A stretch of DNA of 64,000 nt from Climacium dendroides (lineage: Eukaryota; Streptophyta; Bryopsida; Hypnales; Climaciaceae). The stretch covers positions 2,170,001 through 2,234,000 of the forward strand of contig OX467084.1 of NCBI GenBank assembly GCA_950106755.1, in the 5' to 3' direction. Shown piece by piece: positions 1 to 11,692 of this stretch. Within the stretch, counting starts at the first letter, position 1. Every line of letters starts with the position of its first letter. The notes under the pieces are model-generated. The model made no database searches. It was not told the DNA's origin and was given only the letters and a program-made list of their open reading frames with translations. The translations under genes and the position numbers were made by a program.

Positions 1-640
1 GGGCACTCTATGGAACAAGGATCAGGTGTAGGGATGGAATTGGATGTTTTTACGTCATGTTCAATTCCACTCCAAAGGTAATTCCTAAGAACTTGGATCG
101 CCCCACACCAAATTTGAAATGATAAAGTATGGACACTAGAATTGTATTTACCATGGTGGCTCTACCAACCAAAGACAAATGTTGACATGCCTAGTATTAT
201 AGTTTGTGAGATACTTTTTGATGGAGAAAATTATCAACATGTTTGTTACGACTTCGTCGTACATCTAGACTAGGTGACAATTTCCCTTGGAAAGAGGGGA
301 TTACAAGATCCTATGGTGGTTGGACTCATTCCTTCCATCGTTTTTCTTAAGGCTCAGTGAGAGGGGCTTGTCTCTCACCTTGCATATTGTTAATATGAGA
401 GAATGTTACAGACTTCTGGTTTCCTGGCTTTGTGTATACTTGAGTGGAGTGTTGTTCTCATGAGATGTTAACTTTTGATTAAATTCTTTCCATGTCTAAA
501 AGCTGGACTGTGGAAGGGAAGGTTCATTGCAGGTTTAACTATGGTGATTCAGAGTGCAAGGCAGAGTGAGAAGGAAAGAACGTCGACATGAGCTCCATCA
601 TCCGATGCAGGTTCTAATAATGTTAGTCTCTAACGAGATG
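1..640. repeat. Dispersed repeat, copy A (pairs with about 44.6-45.2 kb)
   Basis: This stretch resembles 44600-45200 in the same orientation. Shared landmarks are a 'gtctctcaccttgcat' block (about 370 here, about 44935 there), a stretch around 'gttacgacttcgtcgtaca' versus 'gttatgactttgtcataca/g' (about 245 versus 44790), and a '(g)caggttctaa' segment near 605. The copies are clearly diverged. No convincing gene is present: the longest open frame, on the minus strand at 623-970, has no recognisable domain. It is probably a fragment of a transposable element whose left end lies outside the window. Confidence 0.55.
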
Positions 641-3600
641 CCATGGCTGTCCCGGAGCATGTCTCACAAAGACAAGGTTTGTGGAACCTCTCTCACAGCT
701 TGAAAGAATTAAGCAAAAACACGGTCTGCAAAAAGCCTCCACCATGCTCTGGAGCAAATTTTCCTTCCTTCCAATTTGTGAGCCTTGAAGTTGGCAAGCT
801 GAGTTCGTAAGATCGAGGAAAGAGTCTCCTACTTGTTGGGTTTTGAGAACACAGCATTGTATCGACGATAGACTCAAGTGACCCGGTTCAGTTTGGTAAA
901 GAAAGTTGGTGTGAGGTGGAGAATTCGCCCAGGTTTGTGGAATCAGGAAATCAGCATAATCCAAGAGCAAATTGGATTTGTGAAAGCTATGAACAAATAA
1001 AATTGTGAATATTGGGATTTGTAGTTTCTTAACTACTAAAGATCATTCTGGGGTGTTTTTTACAAAAGCTATCCAATATTGCCACTTTCTACTGCCAACT
1101 AATGCACTAAGTATCATTGAAATATAAAAATATTTTTAAAACTTTCAATCGTATAAATTTGTATTAGACTCTTAGGTATAGGAATTTGTAGAAAGAATTT
1201 GAGGGCATTGGATTGTATGTATTGCAATAGTATAATGTTTGTAGTTATAAGAAAAGAAATCTTGGGCCTTGTCCAATATGGGAGTTTGACTCAATTTTGT
1301 AGAAAGGAGACACTACCCAACTTTAGGAACTTTGGCCATTGATTAGGTAGTTATGCTTGTTATTTGTATGCCAATTTTCAAACATAATGGTAGTGTGTAG
1401 TATACCCCAAACCAACTTGCACTAAGAGTATGTCCAAAATACAACAACTACATGAGCAACATTTGGATAATTTTTTGGAGAACTCATTTTCTAAAACAAC
1501 CAAAATCCCAAAGATCAATACAAAGCTTTCTTTTTAATCTCATAATCAAATGGAAAAAAAAATCTCATGAATTTTCACTAGAATTTGTGCAAATGGTTCT
1601 TAAATTTTTTAAAAACAACCCATTTTGGATTGAATCAAAATTGGATTTTTCTTTTCATTTTCAACTACATATTATTTCTCAATACTACTATGAGTATGTG
1701 TGGAAAAATTTCAACCCACTTGGACTTCGTACATTACAAGCATAGTGAAAATTATTCACAATTTGTCTCATTGCTTACCAAGTTACTTGACCTCTCTATT
1801 AGCATGTTCTTCAAAGATGCTTACAAATTTTCAAGCCTTATAACTTTCAATTCAAGCCCCCCACAAAAAAAATTATTTGGGGAATGCTTATAGATATGTG
1901 TATTTTTGGTAGGAATGTGACTTTCATCCACTCAAAAATGACTTCATATGAACCTATTTAAGATTTTAAAAAGCTCTATGGAAGTTTAAAGAACTTTAAG
2001 GGTTAAATTATAGATAGGAAATCCAAAATTTATGCTTTATAAATTTGGAAGCAAAATATTTCTTAAATTTTAAAATTATAAGCCAGAAAAGGTCCTACTA
2101 AGGTGAAAGTTCAAATTTCATTATATTTATTATTATTATTTCTATAAAATAATTTTTAAATTTATCAAACCCTTTTTTAGGTTTTGACTACAAAACCTTT
2201 TTTAGGGGATTAAAGATTCAAAGGGTGCATGCGGATCTTGTAGGAGCAACTTCAAATCCATGTAGGACAATCAATTTGGTTGTTGTAGGGGGCAACTTTA
2301 GGTCCAAGGGGATTGACTTCAGGTCTTTCTATAAGAGGTAACCTTTAACTATCTACATGAGGTTGCCTTATCTTGCAATTGCTTCTATTGTCCATCCGAA
2401 ACTGTTCTATCCACAGTCACCCATCCACGTCAAATATGCATATGCCCCTTAATGTGCCACTTGAATGCTACATGGCATCTAGGTGAGTTTTGATAAATGA
2501 TCATGTTGTCGTATTTAGGAGGTAACATAGCTTGCGCCTTAGAAGTTGTACCTTTAAGACTATTGAAATCTTCCACAAGTGAATTTTCCAATCGAAGCAA
2601 AGGTGCACATACACAAGTCCTTACGGGGAAATGCATTGACTTCTTTTGCCCAAGGAAGGAACACCTACAACTAGATGTAAGCTTGGGTGTATTGGGAGAT
2701 TCTTTGATAATTGATTACCCTAGTTTGATTCCCATTGAGACCATGACCAATGAAATACATGAAGATACTTTGACGGATTGCACCCCCGTATAGCTTTCTT
2801 GAACATCACTTTTGCTAGATGCTTTTGGCAATGATGGAGGGGAGTACTTGCAATTTGGAGAAGTTTAAGGATCAAGGATAGGTTTAAGAATCTTGTTCAT
2901 TTTTCAAGTTTGAATGTAGATGACACAGGCAATTTAATTACTAAATTGTCCAAACACATTGAAGCAATGTTGCTTGTACATTGTTTTATTTACCAAAGCA
3001 TATTTGATTGGATCTTTGGTTTGGGGGTGTAGTCAAGAGGGGACGATGATTCGTGCAAAGGAGCGCCTTTGCCTTAGAAGGCCAACTAGGGTGAGGAAAA
3101 GGGGTCAAATATTGAGGGCGACACCACAAGTGCTTAAGGTGGCATTTTGACTTTTCTACAAGATGGAAGTCCGAAGTCCTTGCCTACCATAATTAATTAC
3201 ATCAAAATTAACCAAGTGATGTCCCCATTGATTGTTTTGGGGTTGGATTGATGTTGTCAACGACATTAAAAGAGGTACCTTGCCAACGGTATACAATGGT
3301 CCTTCACTTGAATAGAGTTCTTATTCATAGGACTTTTCACTATAATATATCCTATGTACAATGGAAATTGGGTTGCACATGTGGTCTTTCTTGATTGGTT
3401 GTGTACAAAGGTAGATGTTTTATACAAGAGCAATGTTTCAAATAAAAATACGTGGCCTTTGTTAGAGATAGTGCTAGCGGAAGCTTCATTTGATCCTTGA
3501 GATGTCATTTTTCTTATGCATTTAGAATACACACCATTGTCTATAGAACCCTAGATAGGTTAGATAAACCAATCTTTAAGAAGGATTTGTCATTTTTGTA

Positions 3601-3785
3601 TGCATCATGGGTTTGGCATCTATAATAAACGTTCTTCTAGTTGATGACAGTTCACCTAAGAATAATTTCCTGGCTTGATGGTCCTTTCAATTCAAACAAA
3701 GTTATGGTGGTTTATGTAAGGCCAATTTGCTTATTGATGGTTAGAATCCAATGGACTAGTTTTCTAATTAGGTGTTTAAAATTTT
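641..3785. other. AT-rich intergenic DNA, no gene recognised
   Basis: The sequence is AT-rich with long A and T runs. Open frames are short; the best is 2497-2793 (+), about 98 codons. It has no signal peptide, motif or family resemblance that I recognise and could be a chance frame or a scrap of an old element. A short degenerate 'gggcaactttaggtccaagggg' type motif recurs at about 2240-2350 and again at 7680-7810. Confidence 0.5.
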
Positions 3786-3789
3786 GAAG

Positions 3790-4535
3790 GGAACTAGCGG
3801 TTGGCGCTTGCTACGCATTCACCATTAGAATTTCATAAGAATTTTTATGTATTAGATAGAATGCAAAGCAAGAATTTTAAAAAATCTTTAGATAAAAATT
3901 ACTAAAATCTTCATATAATTTTTTTAATAAATAAGCATATACTGAAATAAACAATAGAAATTTAATGAATGATGAATGAAGTACATGCAGTGATGCTTCA
4001 ATTGAATAAATTTCTCAAAATCATTTGGTAGTAATAATAGAAAATTGAAATCATCAAAGCTCAAAGCTCACAAAAGCACAAAATCATAGAAGTGCAAAGA
4101 AGTGTAAATCCAAGAAAAGCAATGAATTTGATACCTCTATAATATCATCCTATGGATTCTCTTTAATATCATCTTAATTGCAACAACTATATTATTTCTA
4201 TAATATCACTTTTTGTAAAAGTGATATTACAAAAGTGATTGCAAACTACTATTGTATTTCTGTAATATCACATTGTGTGAAAATACAATTTCTATGTATG
4301 CATGATTGAAAATATTTTTTAAAAATATTTAAAATAATTATTTTTACAAAATATTTAAAATAATTATTTTAAAGAGTTATTGAAATCATTATCATGCATT
4401 CTATTCAAATATATCAAAATTTTACTAATATGTGATACAATGAATGCGTAGCATAGCAAGCACAAGCCCCTAGTATTAATGGTAGCATTTGTGATATTAC
4501 AAAGGGACTTATGATTTTAGTAGTATAATAATTGT
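3790..4535 (+). repeat. AT-rich dispersed element, copy A, with inverted ends
   Basis: This about 745-bp unit reappears in reverse orientation at about 54805-55590. Its two sides carry inverted copies of a motif containing 'cttgctatgctacgcattc' (left near 3806-3822, right near 4443-4472), each bounded by CTAG. The interior is very AT-rich and holds repeated 'taatatcac' words in both orientations, which can form hairpins (for example 4200-4235). Homology to the second copy continues about 60 bp past the right CTAG, so the true terminus is unclear. No coding capacity is seen. A non-autonomous DNA transposon is the likely identity; the family is not assigned. Confidence 0.6.
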
Positions 4536-4539
4536 TGAA

Positions 4540-5150
4540 GTCTAGTAATCCTTTGTATGAGGCTTCATTTGGAGGTTTCATGGTAGTTGTTTTTATGTAT
4601 ACAAAGCATCATCATAGAACAATCTACATGCACAATACTACATACAAATACATATTATAACATTAATATTCTCAAACTTTTTATAAATATTGTGAATGAA
4701 CTTTTGATGGATGTCCCTCAAAATTGTTTTCATACTTAGGAATAACAACCACATTGTAAATATATTTCTAAATTTACTTGCAAATTTTCTTCTAAATGAG
4801 AAATGAATACTTGATATTTAATAATTCTTCTATATGAGGTTTTATCTGGAGATTTCATGATACTTGTTTCTACATGTACTAGACATTATGGAAGAGGAAT
4901 CTACATCTAGAATACTACATACAAGTGCATACAATAGCACTAATATCTTCACACTTTTTGAAATGATTGTAAATGTATTTATGGTAGATATCTCTCAAAA
5001 TTATTTTTGAACATTTTAAAACTTTTTGAAATGATTATAAATGCACTTTTGGTAGAAGTTCCTCAAAATTATTTTTATACTTAGGAAATATTATAGCCAC
5101 ATTGTAAATTTACTTGTAAATTTTTTTGCAAATGAAAAATTCTAAATTAG
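4540..5150 (+). repeat. Diverged tandem duplication, period about 276 bp
   Basis: Two long units follow one another. Unit 1 starts near 4544 ('tgtatgaggcttcatttgg') and unit 2 near 4819 ('atatgaggttttatctgg'); both end in a stretch containing 'cacattgtaaat' and 'cttgcaaattt'-like sequence. Unit 2 has an extra internal copy of the 'aactttttgaaatgatt' segment (about 4955 and 5030). The units are diverged, so the duplication is not recent. Confidence 0.6.
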
Positions 5151-8100
5151 AATTGATGTCATGCTCTTCTACTATTGATGCACACATTCATGATCAATGG
5201 ATCTGTCGATGGTCTTGTATGATTTTTGATCTCTCAATCTTTCAATCTCTCAATCTCCAATTTGTTTTGTGTGTTGGGATTCTATTGTTGATTATGCAAC
5301 AAAATGCTTCTACCCATGTAGACATGGAAGGCTATGAATGTACATGAGTGACTCAAATATGGTCTACAACTTTGAATTCCAAATTTACAATATTTTCCTA
5401 CATTAAGATATCTTTAGATAATTCATCTCAATTATTACATACAAATAAATGCAATATGGATGTTTATGTTGTTACAACAATGTTTTCCTAACAACTTCTC
5501 ATGTATATATACATGCTCCATTAAATTATGCATTTTTTCTTCCTACTATCAATGTCATTATAGTCTTATTTTATATAATATCAAAGGATCTCCCAATGAA
5601 TAGTGCCTTGATAAAATTCAAATTCTAAATTGACTCCTAAAGTCCAAAAATAGTTAAAATATAATATTAGCTCTAAAAATTTGTTTTATTAGTGTGTGAG
5701 ATACTAATTTTTCAAATTGACACTCTTCAAAAATAGTTAAATTAGGAACACTTTACATCCAAAGGATGGGCCAATTTATTGGATAAGAGATCCAAAATCT
5801 TCACTTGTAATTGGACAAAAGGTTGAAATTTGTGAGATCAACCTAAAAAAATGGACCAGCCTCTATGTAAAAAACATCCTCTACTACGTTGTCAAATTTA
5901 AAGAGAATTTGCCTTAAAAAAATGTTTGGTTTCTAATTGCAACTAGGTTTAGCTGAGGATATGAAAAGGTACAATAATATAAGAGGTAGGATGTACCACT
6001 TCAAAATAAAATGAATGCATTTTTTGTGGTATAAAAAATCATACAATATAAATTATATTCAACTCTACATACATAAGTATAGGACTTCATATATAATATG
6101 TCTAAGTGCCATGGCTACCCACAGCAACATCATATCTTACTTCTATAGATGCAAAGAAGAATGCAAATCAAATGTTAGTTAGGAATTTTAAGACTCTAAA
6201 TGTGGAAATGAAATTTTCTACTTTGATATCTTTCACAAACTTGAGCAACACTTATCGCTCAATCTTCTCATAGGTTACCTTGATTGTAGGATCCTAAATG
6301 ACTATTTTTCCTATATATGTTTTTTAATGCAGTGGTCACCATCATTTTGAAAAAAAACAAGCATTTAAAAAAACTTATATAAGTGTTGTGTATCAAAATA
6401 TGTATATATAAGCCATATACATGTATATATAAGCTATATACATGTATTTATATATATTATGTATAAATATCATATAAGTTGTATACAATATTATATGAGT
6501 GTTGTAAAACCCTTAAAAACATAGTCAAACTTTGAATGAGTGTCATAGCTGCTTCAAAACTTGAAATCAAACTTGTCTTAGTTTCATAGAAAGTTAATAC
6601 AAACCCTTTAAAATCTCATATTATTTGACTTTTATAGCTACTCAAAGTTTCATCTCTCCAATTCAAAAGCACCTCTCCACTACTTTATTTCCTAGCCTAT
6701 AACTTTCATTTTCTAACTTCAAACTAAGAGTGTGATACCTTTTTAGAAAGCAATACATAAGCATACTAAATCTCAAAATTAGATACTTCCTCACTTCATA
6801 ATTATGATCGCTTGAAAATTTTGTCTTCAAACTTTATAACAACTAATCTTCTTCCACTCTATCAAGCATAAATTTTTCATACAAACACTAAATAGAATAA
6901 GTCATAATTTTTTGGAATCATAAAATGAAATATGCTCACAAATTTTCATTTCAAAATTCACAATATACAATATACTATAACTCTCCAAACATAGGGCTAA
7001 ATCCAACAAATAATATGAGAAGGAAAGAAAAGAGTCATTTCTTTATCTTCCACCTCCTCTACACAAATCTTGATACAAATCAAGTAAACTTCAATCCATG
7101 CCTTGATCATGTGGCTAACCTAATACTCATTGTCCATTATTATTGACCATTATACAACTCTTTTTATCCTTATCCAGAGGACCTATGACCCCCCAAGTTC
7201 AACTAGAAGGTAAACTATCTTCATTTTTCTTTCCTATAATTTCATACACATTAAATTAAATTAATTTTAATAAAAATAAGGTTCTAACAAGGTTTTTTTA
7301 GGAGTAAGAAAAAGAGATCCAAGAGAAGCATCATTCCATTTGCAAAAACTTGAAGATGTATTTCACAATAGCAGTAACATACCCTACATGATTTGTCTTA
7401 ATCAAAGGATTTACTAACCTTTTACTAATGTTGGTGGCTATGACTTTCCTAACCCAAGATTCTTATGTTGACACATTTTTGGATTTCGGTGACATGTTGA
7501 ACATTTGACGTCGTTTGTCTAATTAGACATGTGTCGAGTTAGCAAGATATTGGCTTCTAATAAGGATTAGAGTTTCATTTTTTTTTACTCCACAATAAAA
7601 AAAATGACCCATGTGGTGACTTTTTTTGACTCATTTGGAAGCCAAAGCCACCAAAGGCAATTGCGGTTTAGAACATGTGTGGTTTTGCCTTGGGCAACTA
7701 TGGGTCTCAATTTTAGGGCGATTATGGGTGATGAAGCAATTGTGGGTCTAAGGGCAACTATGGATCGAAGGAAGGGTGACCTTTGGTCCAAGGGCAACCT
7801 TTGGTGTATGGACAACCTCTTTATTACAATTGTTCCAAAAAATGCTCAAAATTGCCATTTTTTGTGCAAAGAGCAAAAAAAAATTTAATGGTAATTTTTT
7901 GTATATATAATTGTAGGAGCTTGAAATAGAATATTATGAGAATGTGTGTAAAAATTCTCAAACACTTTGACTATATAGATTGTAAGATAAATGTGCTTAA
8001 AGTGAAGAAATTATATTTTTTAGCACAATGACAAACTAGTTTAAAAGACTTTGAATATTCTTAATAAAAAAAATTGTACTATAGATCTTGAGTTTTAAAA

Positions 8101-8425
8101 TTTTTTCATCATTCAAAATTGATTTGAAAATATTAAAATAAAATAAATTTTAAAACTAGTGTGATTTTTATTTCATTTAAAAAATTATTATTAAGTAGAA
8201 ATAGGTACATAATAAAGGAAAACTATATCATTGATAGCTCTAAAATGGAATTAAAATTGACTAATTCAAATGGTGAGATTGTTATGACAATCAAAGTTAA
8301 TTTTGTGGAACTATTTGTTTTGAAAAAGTTTGAAAATTGAGCCCCAAAACAAATCCTATACCTAATTTTTTTAATATGATACTATGATTGTTCACAAAAC
8401 AAGATGCTCCATAACCTTTACATCA
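5151..8425. other. AT-rich intergenic DNA with simple sequence
   Basis: No gene is supported here. A TA-rich low-complexity patch with repeated 'atacatgtatatataagc'-like words lies at about 6395-6490. A short run of 'gggcaactatggg'-like repeats lies at 7680-7810. Open frames are under about 95 codons and lack motifs. Confidence 0.5.
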
Positions 8426-9690
8426 TCAATTCAAATGAAATGAATCAAGACAATTTGGCTGTGACCTTGGTTTGGGAAAGTTGATGCGGAATATGTTTGC
8501 ATTGGGATGCGTAAGGGTAGGAGTTTGGATTTCTGATGTGAGAATCGGTCTTGTTTTGCATTCTTGTCCGGTTTGGTGAGAACACCGTTGGGTTGTTGTG
8601 GCAGGTGAAATAGGGTTCATCTTCTGATGGGGCGGCAGATCTGCCCGTGGAGTTGATGTCGTTTTGACAGAGAGGGGGATTTCTTTGACTCGAATCGGAG
8701 CGGCGTCGTGGGAATTTGGGAGTGGCACTTTGCGTGAGTTTCATGGAGTGGTGGCCACGGATGGAATAAAATGCGAGTAGCCGCGCTTGTCGCTCAAGCT
8801 CTGCAAATGTAGTAGGAAAGGTTATCACGGGTCATGCACAGGGGCTCCGTGAGTGTCAGAGTGAACATTTGTGCTTTCGAGGCTTGCGAAAAGATGTTAC
8901 TGAAGTTTGATCAAAACTTGTGTGGCCGCATTTCATCAGCACCATCACTCGTTCCTGGAGAGGATCAGACCTGTGTAGGGAGACGTCTTGCTGGAAGGAT
9001 TTCTACTGATGGTGATGGTTGCGAGGCGGGTGATTGGTGCGTCTAGTTTGGACACATTATAGATCTGCAAGGAATAAAAAGGATGGAATCGGAAGCCTGA
9101 CATGGCCATTGGAGCCCTGGAACTGGATGATTGCGTGCTGGTGGAAGCAATCTTCGGCGGCCTTCGCAAGGGAAGGGGACGCATTCGAGGTTGGGCACGA
9201 CGTGTCTTCCAGGGAAGGAAAGATTGTAGCGTGGCCTCGTCGCTCCTGTTCGGATCATGCTGCTTCCCGACCAAAAGCGTGTGATGAAACACGCAACAGG
9301 AACCAAGAAGCACTCCACGTAGTTGGACTTCGTAATGGCGGTTGATAACCTTCCTGTGGCTGGTGCAGGTATGCCTCCGAGTGCACAAGGCCAGTGCAAG
9401 TTCGGAAGCCTTTGGCAGTTGCTGATACAGTTAATGGCCAAAGTCTTGGCAGAAATGGCTTTCATCAGAGCAGAAATGGTTTTCGCCAAAATGCTTCCCG
9501 CCAAGTGGGAAGGCGACGCGTTTTCGTCAAAACTTGTTCAGGTGAAAGAATTGACCCGCAGGCAGCGTCAGTCATGCCTTTATATACATGCTTCAGTTTG
9601 CGTCTTCGCATCACATGGTTTGCATTTTTTTCTTCATTCCTTCTTGGTCATCTTGTTGGCATGCGCAATCAATAATTTAAGCTGATGTAA
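8426..9690. other. GC-richer island, no recognised gene
   Basis: Base composition rises sharply compared with the AT-rich DNA to the left. Several overlapping open frames exist on both strands (minus 8445-8828, about 127 codons; minus 9043-9504, about 153 codons; plus 9323-9685, about 120 codons). None shows a family I recognise, and frames on opposite strands compete, which is expected simply from GC-rich sequence. It could be the decayed or first-exon part of a gene, or regulatory sequence belonging to the BUD13-like locus downstream. Confidence 0.35.
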
Positions 9691-9931
9691 ATACTTTTTC
9701 TGGATATTATGAACGCCTCAAGCAGCAGTCACAGAATCTTACCAATAATCTCTTTCGATCGATGCTTCAACCACAGCAGCTGTGCACGGGACTGAAGTAT
9801 GTGATTCGATGGATACCACAGGAACGTTCTTGGAATAGAGTTGGACAGAGGTGACAGCGCTTTATTTCAGGATATTAAGAACGCTTTTCTCAGAGTTCAT
9901 TCCCGATGTCAACGTTCCCCGGCGCTGAATT

Positions 9932-9965
9932 CCCCGTCAGAGGAGCGTAAGCGTCCCTGACGGGG
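9932..9965. other. GC-rich hairpin, 9-bp perfect stem
   Basis: CCCCGTCAG at 9932-9940 pairs perfectly with CTGACGGGG at 9957-9965 around a 16-base loop that can itself pair partially (G-C pairs inside AGGAGCG...GCGTCC). It stands out in otherwise AT-rich DNA about 650 bp upstream of the BUD13-like start codon. Its role is unknown; it could be a structured piece of a noncoding transcript or a transposon remnant. Confidence 0.5.
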
Positions 9966-10621
9966 CCATAACGAGTTAAAAACTTTTCGCTTAACTTGTC
10001 TGCTATTCTCTTGTCATTGGGATGCCGGTATGCACGCGATGATGATTATCCAACGCTCCATGCTATAGCCTCTGCCTTAAGTATTGAGTAGGAAGCCTTC
10101 AGCTACGTGATTCCCAGGAATGGATTTCGAGTCCCTATTCATTTATTTATGCAAACTCGGTTGTTGGATCCTTGGATTCGTTGAACTACTCTTTGGGCTG
10201 AAGTCAGTCGTTGGTGAGGAAGTTTTCAGATCATGGCCTGTATTGGTTGATTGCTCTTCGTAAGTCATAAAGAATATATGGTTGAATTGGTTATTTGGAA
10301 GGGTTTTGAAGTAGTAAGGAGAAGTTTTTTGTCCCGGTTCAAGGGTGGTCATTTACAGCATTCTCAGGGTCTCGAAGTGTTAGCTTAGCGTGTCATATTT
10401 TACTTTATACGGAGTTCTCAAGCCTTTTACTTTATACTCAAGCCTTTACTGTTGGAATTTTGCTTAGCGGCTTCAAATATAAGTTTTTGTCTTGAAATTG
10501 CTCATAGTGCTGTATTGAGCTAAGTTTGTTAGCAGAGCACGAAGTTTAGGTCTTGCTGCAATCTAGGTTAACGGAGCGGTTCGAAACTTGTTGGAGCTGG
10601 GGTACCAGTTCGTTAGCAATC
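9966..10621 (+). other. Upstream region of the BUD13-like gene
   Basis: This is probably promoter plus 5' leader. No TATA box can be placed with confidence. The reading frame of the gene stays open upstream to an ATG at 10553, but family members begin at the MATSLKGYLKKY-like motif, so 10553-10621 is more likely leader sequence. Confidence 0.35.
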
Positions 10622-11647
10622 ATGGCGACGTCGTTGAAAGGCTATTTGAAAAAGTACCAGTTGACTGGGGACGAGGACAAGCAACCAAAGAAACGGAAAG
10701 TAACAACGAAGGTGCCCGGAGGGTTGACCGTAGTAGATAATGATGCCGCTTGGCACAAGAAGAACATAGACGAGGATTCAGATGAGCCGGAAGTGGAGGG
10801 TGACGAACCGCAAGTGATTGAAGACGTTGAAGTGAAGCGCATGCATCAAATGGAGAGAGTAAAGCAACACCGACCATACATGTCCATTGGGGACGATGGT
10901 AGTGGATGGAGCACTATAGACAGAAAGTCTAAGGATGGACCGCTCGATGCTTTTCCTTCTGGAAGTATACCTCCAGAAGATACCTCTCCTCCGAGAAAGA
11001 GGAAGCCACAAACTGATTTTCTTGATATGTCACCTCCTAGGAGGAAATCATCTCGGGCAGTTCCCACTGACACTTCACGTCCCATGAAGATGAATGATGG
11101 CAGGCAAGCGGGGCTCATCACGAACAAAGAGCTCGCTGCAGAGCTCGCTGCAGAGCCTTTGAAGAAGAAGCCGGAAAGATTGAGAAATACGGAGGGCGGA
11201 GGGCGAGCCGTTGAAACAATCAATTGTGATAAACGTGGGAAGCGTTTGGAGAGTTTAGAGGAGCAACATGGTGAAGTCAGACCGCTTGAATGGGGGAAAG
11301 GATTAGCACAGAAACGAGAAGTAGAAGAACAGCTTGCAGAGTTTGAGGCTGAGAAAGTCAAACCATTTGCTCGCACTCGTGATGATCCTGAACTGGACAA
11401 GATGTATAAAGAGCGGGTACGTTGGGGTGATCCCATGGCACGTCTTGTCAAAAGGAAAGATCCGGCAACTGAATTGGTGGATTCAAAGACGTCGGAGGAA
11501 ATGAAGGAATTTGGTTTTATATTACCACAGAGGAGTTGGCTGGAACTCATGAACCGGTATGGAATCAAGCCTGGACGTCACTGGGATGGTAAAGATCGAA
11601 GTACAGGATTTGAAAGTCAGATGTTCAAGGCCAAGGCTGAGAAATAA
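10622..11647 (+). CDS. BUD13: BUD13-like pre-mRNA splicing factor, intronless, C-terminus cut by stop
   Basis: Known role of the family: Bud13 is a subunit of the nuclear RES complex (with Snu17/Ist3 and Pml1), which binds the spliceosome and aids splicing and retention of unspliced RNA. Seen here: 341 residues from the ATG at 10622, chosen because the protein then begins MATSLKGYLKKYQ, the usual start. A basic/acidic low-complexity middle contains PRKRK- and SPPRRKS-like stretches. The conserved C-terminal core includes PLEWGKGLAQKRE, KPFARTRDDPELDK, RVRWGDPMA and NRYGIKPGRHWDG. It is shorter than typical plant members (over 500 residues, from memory), with fewer SPPRR repeats and a shortened PQ...SW segment. 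A 12-bp direct duplication encodes ELAAELAAE near 11131-11154. The TAA at 11645-11647 is followed in frame by 14 more codons (11648-11689) ending SVSDM and then TAG, which match the usual family C-terminus. No intron is visible, so a retrogene is possible. Confidence 0.88.
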   Translation: MATSLKGYLKKYQLTGDEDKQPKKRKVTTKVPGGLTVVDNDAAWHKKNIDEDSDEPEVEGDEPQVIEDVEVKRMHQMERVKQHRPYMSIGDDGSGWSTIDRKSKDGPLDAFPSGSIPPEDTSPPRKRKPQTDFLDMSPPRRKSSRAVPTDTSRPMKMNDGRQAGLITNKELAAELAAEPLKKKPERLRNTEGGGRAVETINCDKRGKRLESLEEQHGEVRPLEWGKGLAQKREVEEQLAEFEAEKVKPFARTRDDPELDKMYKERVRWGDPMARLVKRKDPATELVDSKTSEEMKEFGFILPQRSWLELMNRYGIKPGRHWDGKDRSTGFESQMFKAKAEK

Positions 11648-11692
11648 GCAACTGAGATGGAGGCTTACCTCTGCTCTGTATCCGATATGTAG
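11648..11692 (+). pseudogene. Out-of-reach C-terminal tail of the BUD13-like gene
   Basis: Immediately after the TAA, the same frame encodes ATEMEAYLCSVSDM and then stops at TAG 11690-11692. This matches the conserved end of BUD13 proteins, so the TAA looks like a recent nonsense change, a small insertion or a sequencing error rather than the ancestral end. If real, it removes about 15 residues including the conserved tail. Confidence 0.75.

Noticed and set aside
10846..11568. 240-codon frame on the minus strand opposite the BUD13-like gene
   Set aside because: Serine-rich complement of a Lys/Glu-rich gene; no motif and fully contained in the plus-strand gene.
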